Shown: piece after piece, positions 26,001 through 35,000 of the stretch | How the letters are laid out: each line of letters begins with the position of its first letter | Numbering within the stretch: the first letter of the stretch is position 1 | NCBI GenBank assembly: GCA_016209595.1 | Contig: JACQVV010000436.1 | Span: 1-40,000, forward strand | Reading direction: 5' to 3' | Source of the DNA: Planctomycetota bacterium | GTDB taxonomy: Bacteria; Planctomycetota; JACQVV01 | DNA: 40,000 nt | Position numbers and translations under genes: made by a program | Notes under the pieces: generated by a model | What the model saw: the letters and a program-made list of their open reading frames with translations, nothing else | Told to the model about the DNA's origin: nothing | Database searches by the model: none

Positions 26001-29000
26001 CCCCGTCATGTTGATGGCGTTGTCCTGCACGGCGGCGCCGGTCTGGGTGTGGACGTTGAACTCGCAGTTCGCGTCGAAGGAGCAGCCGTTGAAGGAGGGG
26101 AACGTCCCCGGGACGAGGGAGGCGTAGAGGAGGTTTATGTACTTCGTCCCGCCGGCGCCCGCGACACCGTTCGTGAAGCTGATCCCGTCGAGGTCGATCG
26201 CCGTCGAGGATCCCGCGAGCACCCGGAGTCCGTTCGCGTCGCAGCGGTCGAAGGCGAGCGCCGTGATCGCAACCGAGATGGTCCCGCCGCCGATGTCGAA
26301 GGCGTAGCGCGCCCCCATGTCGGTGATCCGGGGCGTGGCGCCGGAGGCGCTCATCGTGCCGTTCACCGTCGCCTTCCCCGCGGTGCCCGCCGTCCCGAGC
26401 CGGAGCGTCGCCGAGCCGCTCATCGTGAAGGAGCCGCCGGCCGGCACGGCGAACCCCGTGGCCGAGTCGGAGACCCGGACGTCGTCGCCGGAGTCCAAGG
26501 TGAGCGTCCCGACCACGCTGAGCTTGTTGAAGGTGATCGCGCTCCCCGCGATCTGGCCGTTCGTTCCCGTGAACTCGACCGTGTGGCCCGCCGCGACCAG
26601 GCCGTTCCCCGAGTTGGTGAGGGTCCCTCGCACGCGCAGTGTCGTCCCGGTTGAGGTGATGGCGAGCGACGAAGCGGCCGCGATCGTCACGTGGTGGAAC
26701 TCGGTCGTCTGGCTCCCCGCGACCGTCGCCGGCGCACCGCCAAAGGTCACCGTGGAGGCGCTCCCCGAGGAGAAGCCGCCCGTCTCGTTGTTCGTCCAGG
26801 TGGCGAGCACCGAGAACGCGCCGGGCGTCGCGTCCACGGCGAGGACCGCGGCTCCGACGACGTTCGCGAAATCGACCGACAGGTTGTAGAAGGTCGTGAC
26901 CGTCCCTCCCCGGATCGTGGAGGGGTTCCCGATGAAGTCCACCCGCCCCGTGCCCGCGTTGAAGACGCCGTCGTTCACGAAGTTGAGACGGACGGTGAGG
27001 GTCGTTGCCCCCGCGCTGTACTCGCCGTCGGAGAGGATCGTGAACGTCGAGACCGAGAGAGCGCCCGCGGGTGTCGCGACCGCGGCGCCGGTGTTGGCGA
27101 TCTCCAGGTCGAAGTACAAGCCGCCCGGGGGCACCACGACGACCTGGGCGGCGCTCCCCGCGTAGGCGATCTTCCCGGCCGTCGAGTCGAACGTCGAGCC
27201 CGCGCCAAAGGAGATCGACGTCGCCAGGGAGAGCGTGCCGTCCACGTCGAGGCTCCCGCCCGCGCCGTCGCCGATCGTGACCGCACCGGTGGCCGAATAG
27301 GAGTAGTTCGCGAGGATCTTGAGGTTGAAGAATCGACCGCCTCCGAGGGCGAGCGTCCCCGAGCCGGCGCCGACCGTCTTGCCGAGCGAGACGGTCCCGG
27401 AGGTCGGGAGGAACGTCCCCGTGTTCGAGAAGTTCCCCTCGACGCGGATCGTACCCGTGTTGAGGTTCGCCGTTCCGGCGTTCGTGAAGCTCACGCCCAC
27501 CACCGCGCCCGTCCCGCTGGAGGTGAACGACCCGCCCACGCCGACCGTGACGTTCCCGGAGACGAGGAGGTTCGCCGTGGCGTGACTGAACGTCCCGTCG
27601 GCCACAAGGCTCCCCCCGATCGAGATCCGGGCGTTCGCCGTGAAGGCGACCGAGCCGGCGGTCGCGACGTTCTGGATCGTGACGTCTCCCGACACCGTGA
27701 GGACGCGGCCCGACGTGGCATCGTTCGTCACTGTGCCGCCGCTCTCGACCAGCATCGAGCCGACGGTCGTGCTGAGGTTCAGGATCGGCCCGCCGGGGTT
27801 AACGAGAGGTGGAGCGGTATCGGCCGGGATGATGATCCGGGCGTTCGCCGGGGGGACGCCGTCCGGGTTCCAGTTCGTGGGGTCCGACCAGAGGCGATTG
27901 CCCGCGGCGGAGCCGTTGTCCCAGCGGATCACCTGCCAGGTGATCGAACCCGGGTCAATGGGGCCGCCCGAGTTCTTGTCGTTCTCGAAGAGCTGGTCTC
28001 CCTTGGCTCCCGAGAAGCCCGTCATGTTGACGGCGGAATCCGACGCCCCTGCCTGGGTCTTCACGTTGTACTGGCAATCCACGTCGAAGGAGCAACCCGA
28101 GAAGGTGAACGTGTTCGCGGGGATCGCGGCGTATTGGAGATCGAGATAGATTCCGCCCACCGGCGTCCCGCCGGTGAAGGTGACTCCGTCCACGTCGATC
28201 GCGAAGGTCGAGGTCGCAAGGACCCGGAGCCCGCTCGCGTTGGGGTTCGTCACGGAGAGGTTGTCGAGGTCGAGCGTGTCCCCGCCGGCCGAAAGGTTCA
28301 CGGTGAAGCCGAACTTCGTTCCGGTGTCGGTGATCGTCTGGGTCGTCCCCGCCACGGCGATGAGGCTTCCGTTCACCGTGATTCCGGTCGCGAGCCGGAG
28401 GATCGCGGTGCCGTCGAGCCGCAGCGTCGCGCCGGAGGGAATCGTGAGAAGCGTGTTCACGCGGAGGTCGTCGGTCCCGTCGAGAGTGAGCTGGGCCGAG
28501 GCGCCGAAGGCGACGGTTTCGATCGTGATTGCGTTCCCGGCAAGGGCGCCGCTCGCCCCCAGGAACCGGACCGTGTGCGTCCCGGCGACAAACCCTGTAC
28601 CGCCCGAGCTGTTGGTGACGGTCCCCTGGACCTGGATCTGCCCGATCGCGCCCGGCGCGTCGTTCACGTCCACGCTCGCCCCCGCCGCGATCACCAGGTG
28701 GTTGAATGTCGTGACGTTGTCGGTCGTGGCGGTGATGGCGTCGATCGTCGAGGGGTTTCCGAGGAAGGTGACGGTCGAAGTGCCCTGCGTGAACGCGCCG
28801 TGGTTGTCCCAGTTCCCGGTCAGCCGGATGTGGTTCGCCGGCGCGGTGGCCGTCGAGACGGCAAGCGTCGCGCCGGGCTGGATCACGATAGCGTTGAACG
28901 TCGTCGTGGAGGACCCCCGGACGGTCGTCGGCGCTCCGTTCGGCCGGAACGTCGAGGTCCCGCCCTGGAAGTTCCCGTTGTTGGTGAGGTCCCCGGAAAG

Positions 29001-32000
29001 GGTGAGTGTCGTTGCCCCCGCGGCCAGATCGCCGTCGGCGTCAATCGTCACGTTCCGCGCGGAGAGGTTTCCCGCGAGCGTCGCGACCGCCGCGCCCGTG
29101 TTCGCGGCCACGAGATCGTAGTAGGCCCCGCCCGGAGGGACGACAACCGACTGGTCGGCGGTGCCCGTGTAGGCTACGACGCCGGTTGCCGCGTCGAAGG
29201 TCCCGGCCATCGTCACGCTCGTGGCGACGTTCAGGCGCCCGTTGATGTCGAGGATCCCGTTCGCGACGAGGGCGTCCGTGGCGCTGTAGGTGTAGTTCGT
29301 CTCCACCCGGAGACTCCGGAACGCGTCTCCCGCGGACTGGAGCGTGCTCGAACCGAAGCCGGCCGTGTCGCCGAGGGCGACGGTCGAGAGCGACCCGGAC
29401 GCGAAGATCGCGAGCGCCCCGTTCGTCCAGCTCCCGACCACTCGGAACGTCCCGTCGTAGTCGGGGTTCCCGCCGTCGTCGAAGTCGAGCGTGCCGTTGT
29501 TCGTGAGGCTCCCGCCGATCCGGACGTCGCCCGCGTTGGGTCCGTTCGAGACGAGGAACGCTCCTCCGGCTGCGATCGTCACGTTCAAGTCGAACCGGCA
29601 GGTCCCGGTCGACGACCAGGTGACGGAGCCCCCCGCGTCGAGGACGCCGGCCACCACCGCCAGGTTGCCCGATCCCGCGAACGAGAACGCGGCCGGCGTG
29701 CCCAGGTTCTGGAGGATCAGCGGGCCGTTCACAGTGAGACTCCTCGCCCCGCCGTCGGTCTGGAAGGTCGAGTTGTCCTCGAGAGTGAGCGAACCGATCG
29801 TCGTCGTGAGGTTGAGGATCGGGCCGAATCGCTTGTCGACGGGAGGACCCGGGTCGAGGGTGGAGAGGTCGGGGATGAGCACCGAGGCCGTGGCTGGCGG
29901 AGGCCCGGCGGGGTCCCAGTTCCCCGCCTCGCTCCAGAGCCGGTTCCCCGTCCCGTTCGTCCAGCGGAAGCTCGCCCAGCGGATCGAGCCCGTTGTGTCG
30001 CCGTTGGGGGGGGAGGACTGCCCCGCCCCGCGGTCGTCCTCGTAGTCCTTGGTCCCCTTCGCCCCGGAGGCGCCCGTGAGCGTCACCGCGGCGTCGGCGA
30101 TCCCCGCCTCCGTATGGACATTGCGCAGGCAGTTCGCGTCGAAGGTGCAGCCGCTGAACGTGAACTGTCCCCCCGATATCGCCGTGTATCGCAGGTTCAC
30201 ATAGAACCCGACCGCCGCGTTGCCGTCCGTGAAGTCCACGTTGTCGATGTCGAAGGCGTAGTTTGCGCTGTCGTTGACACGGAGGCCGTTCGAGTTCAGG
30301 CCGTCGAGGTTCAGGGCGTCGATGTCCACCGTGCCGCCGAAGACGTCGAAGGCGTAGCTCGTCCCGGTGTCTGTCACCGTGGGGGTGGATCCCGAGGCGA
30401 GGAATGTCCCGCCGGGCGTTGCGCTCCGGCCGATCGAGATCCCCTGCCCGAGTCGGAGCGTCGCGGATCCGACGAGCGAGACGGTCCCGCCCGCGCGAAC
30501 GAGGAACCCGACGTTGTCCGGGGCGGCGGGGAGGTTCGTCCCCGTGACCGTGATGTTGTCGCCCGCGCTGAGCGTCAGCGTGCCTCCACTCTGGACCTGG
30601 ACGACGTTGAAGGTCGTCGGGTTGAGTCCCGCGATCCCGCCTCCCGATCCCGTGAACCGGACGATCGAGTTCCCGGCCGAAAACGTTCCGTCGTTCGTCC
30701 AGGTGCCGTTCAAGTTCGCGATCTGGATCGCCCCGACCGAGAGGGTCGCTCCGGAGTCGATCGTGAGGTGGTTGTACGTCGTGACCACCGCCCCCGCGAT
30801 CTGGCTCGCGCCGCCCGAGAAGAAGACGGTCGAGCTCCCGGGCGTGAACGTGCCGCCGTTCGTCCATATCCCGCCGACCCGCATCGCGTTCGCGGGAGTT
30901 GTAGCTGTCGAGAGCGCGAGGGTCTTCGTCGCGGAGATCGTCACGTTGTAGAACGGCGTGATCACCGACCCCCGCACGGTCGAAGTCGAGGCCGCCGCGC
31001 TGAAGAAGGAGACGGTCGAGGTCCCCGCCGAAAACGTCCCGTCGTTCGTCCAGTCGCCGACGAGCGTGAGCGTCCGCGTCGAGCCCGCGAGCTTTCCTCC
31101 CGACTTGATGGTGAGCGCGCCGTTCACCGTGATGTCGCCGCCGAGCGTCGCTCCCGCGGCGTTGGTGTTCGAGACCGCGAGGTTGAAGTACGGGTTCGAC
31201 CCGCCGGCGCCGTTCGGCGGGACCGGGATCGTCTGCGGGCTCGCGCCTGCGAACTCGATCGTCCCCGTCCCCGTCTCGAAGACCGTCGCCGCGTTGACGA
31301 ATGTGAGCGCGCCCACGACGATGAGTTTTCCGTCGACTCGCAGGCGACCCGCCTGGGCGGCGGTGCCAATCACGAGCGAGTCCGTCGCCCGATAGACCGC
31401 CCCCGCGGGGATGAGGAGGTTTATGAACGCCTGGCCGTTCGACTGGATCGTCTTCGGGGAGGCGTCGCTGCCACCCGACAGGACGACCTGGTCGCCGGCG
31501 TCCTGGAGTTCCGTGAGGAACGTCCCCCCGACCGAGTTGAGCCACGAGCCCCGGACCTCGACCCGCTCGGCGGTTCCCTGGTTCGCGAACGGTTCGAAGG
31601 AGCCCCGGTTGTCGAGGTCCCCCTGGATCGTGAGCCCACCGGCAGTCGCCGTGAGCTGCGCGAAACCCGCGCCCGAGTTCTGGTTGTCGAATGTCCCGCG
31701 ATTGAGGAACTGGCCCCGGAAGACCACGATGAGCGGGTTCGCCTCCTCGACGAGGAAGTTGCCGTCGTTGGTCATCGTCCCGCCGACTTCGAATCCACCC
31801 TTCTTCGTGTCGCTCTGTCCTTTCCAGGTGAGCCGCCCGCGCGATCCGGCGCCGAGATCCGGCTCGATCGTGAAGTCCCCCGTGATGATCATCAGGCGCT
31901 TCCCGTTCTTCGAGGTCATCGCGGAGCCGTCCGCGATGTAGAGGGCGGCGATCGTCTCCCCGGCGCCGCCCTGGTCGTACTGGGGCGTATTCCCAGGGGG

Positions 32001-35000
32001 GTTGGCATACGGAGGGATCTTGAAGAAATCGACGAGCACCCGGTCGGTGGGACTGGGGTTGTTGATCGGCGTCCAGTTGTCGGCGATCATCCACGAGATG
32101 CTGGTCGAGCCGTCCCAGACCTTCTCGGGCCACTCGACGATCGACGGCGTGGGGTCGCGAGGGTCGGAGTCGAAGTCCTCGCCCCCCTTGGCCCCGGACC
32201 AGCCCGTCATCGATATCGCGTTGTCAGCGCCGGTGTCGACCGGAACCGTGACGTTGAACTGGCAGTTCGTGTCGAAGGTGCAGCTGCTGAACGTGTAGCG
32301 GTTCGCCGGGATCGCCGCGAACCGGATCGTGACGTAGGTGCCCGTCGCGGCGCCGTCCGCGTTCCTGAAGTCCACGGCGTCGAAGTCGATCGTGATCGAG
32401 GCGGTCGCCTCGATGTCGAGGCCCGAGTTGTCGGGGTTCTGGAAGACGCAGCCGCCGAAGTCGACCGTTCCGCCGCCCCGCACCTTGAACGAGAAGTAGG
32501 CGCCCGTGTCGGTCACGGTCGGCTTGTTCCCCGTGAATGTCGCGGAGAACTTCGCCCCGGCGCCGTCGACGACGATCCCCGTTCCGAGGCGAAGGAACAC
32601 CGGGCCCTCGAGCCGGAGCGTTTCGTTCGCCTGGATCGTCAGGAGCTGGCTCACCGTGATGTCGTCGGTCCCGTCGAGCAGCAGGGAGGGATTCGCCCCG
32701 AGATTCGCCAGGTCGAGGTTGTAGAACGTGGTCGGGCTCGTCCCGGCGATCTGGCCGAGGTCTCCCGCCACGACGGCCGCGAAGACGACGGTCGTCGTGC
32801 CGGGCGTGTACGAGCCGTTGTTCGTCCAGACGTTCCTCACCCGGACGGTCGTCACTCCGGAGAGGCCCAGGCTCCCGCTCGCGATGGTGAGGTTGTTGAA
32901 CGTCGTGACGAGCGCGCCGGCGATCGTGCTCGGGCTTCCCGTGAACTCGACGGTGGTCCCCGTTTCGTTAAAGCCGTCGGTCGCGTGGTTGTTGGTCCAG
33001 GTCCCCGCGACGCGGAACTTCGCGATCGACACGACCGAGAGCGTGGTCCCGGCGCTAATCGTCACGTTTCCGAACGTCGTCACGACCGTCCCGGCGATGG
33101 TCGGCGTTCCCGAGGTCGCGAGCGTCGAGCCCCCTGCCGTGAACGTCCCGCGGTTGTCCCAGGTCCCGGAAAGGGTGAGCGTCGCCGTGCCGCCGGAGAG
33201 CGTGGAGCCGGACTGGACGAGGAGCGTCCCGGCGACGGGGAAGCTCGCTCCAAGCGTCGCCCCGGTCCCGCTCGTGTTGGAGATCGTGAGGTTGAAGTAC
33301 GGAGCGCCTCCCGGCGGGGCCGGCACCGTCTGGGCGGCCGAGCCGGCGAAGTCGATCGTTCCCGCCGTCCCGTCGAACGACCCGGTCATCGAAAGGGCGG
33401 CCCGCACCCGGAGGGCCCCGTTACAGTCGAGGAGCCCCGTCACGGCAAGATCGGTCGTCGCCTCGTAGGTAGAGGCCCCCGAGATTGTCACCCCCCGGAA
33501 GGAGTCGCCCCCGGCGTCGATCGTCCCGAGCGTGCCGCTGAAGACGAACGTGCTCGCCGTCCCGGAGAGAAACGTCGCGGACGACCCGTTCGTGAAGTTT
33601 CCGGTCACGGTCGCGTTGCCCGCGTAGTCGGGGTTCCCGCCGTCGGCGAGGTCGAGCGTCCCCTGGTTGCTTATCGACCCGGAGACCGTGACGCTCGCCG
33701 GGCCATTCTTCAGTGTGAACGTGGCGCCGGAGGAGACGACGAGGTTCTCGCCGAAGGCGACGGCCCCGGTGTTCCCGACGATAAGCGTCCCGCCGGCCGT
33801 CACGAGGCCGGAAAGAGTGAGCGCGCCCGTGCCACGGAAATCGAACGACCCCGGCGACCCGGCGCCGAGATCCGTCTCGATCGTGGTTGTTCCGTTCACG
33901 GTGAAGGTCGGGTTGTTCCCGGTCGTCACGACCGTGCCGCCGTCCTCGACGAGGAGAGAGCCGATCGTGGCCGGACTCGCCGCGTTGTTGATCGTCGGCC
34001 CGCCCGCCGGGACGTGGCTCGCGTTGTCGGGGATGACGACGGCCTCGGCAGAGCCCGGCGCGCCCGGCGGGCTCCAGTTTCCCCCCGTACCCCAGAGCCC
34101 GTCGCCTGTCCCGTTTGTCCAGAGCTTGCGGTTCCAGACGATCGATCCCGGGCTCACCACGCCCGAGTCGACGTCGTTCTCGTAGGTCTCGAGCCCCTTC
34201 GCCCCCCCCGCGCCCTGCATGTTGATCGCGTTCGCCCCGCTCCCGGCAAGCGTGCGAACGCTGTACTGGCAGTTGGCGTCGAAGGAGCACCCGGAGAAGA
34301 TCCGCGGCAAGGCGGGGATCGCGAAGTTGATGTTGAGGTAGGTCCCCGTCGCCGCGCCGTCGTCGTTGGTGAAGATCGCGTTGTCGATGTTGAACAGCGT
34401 GGCCGGGAGAGAGTTCACCTGGAGGCCGGTGTCGTTGACATTCCGGATGGCCGCGCGGTCGATGTTGAAGGTCCGGCCCGCGCCGCCCGCGACCGTGAAG
34501 GCGAAGTAGGCCCCAGTATCCCGAATCGTCGGCGTTTGCCCGGTCGCCGTGAGACTCCCGTTCACGATGAGGGACGTCGAGACCTCGAGCGTCGCGTTTC
34601 CCGAGAGGGCGAGCTTGCCGCCGGCGAGCACGCCCGCGTACGCCGCCGTGAGCGTCGAGACTCGGACGAGGTCCCCTGTGTCCAGGGTGAAAACCTCTGT
34701 GCCGGCCGACCCGTCGATCACGACGGCGTTGAAGGTCGTCCGTACGGTCCCGACGTAATCGCAGCCCGTTCCATCGAAAGTCACTGTGAACGACCCGGCG
34801 GTGAAGTTCCCGGTGGTCGCGATCCAGTCGTTGAGGATGGTGTAGTTCGCCGCGGCCGAGGTCGAGGTCGTCGCGGCGATTTCCAGATCGTAGAACGTCG
34901 TCACCGTCGAGGGCATGGTCGGCGTCGCCCCCGCAAACGCGACCCGGGAGATCCCGGGGTTGAAAGTGCCCGTCCGCGTGAAAGTCCCACCATCGATCGT

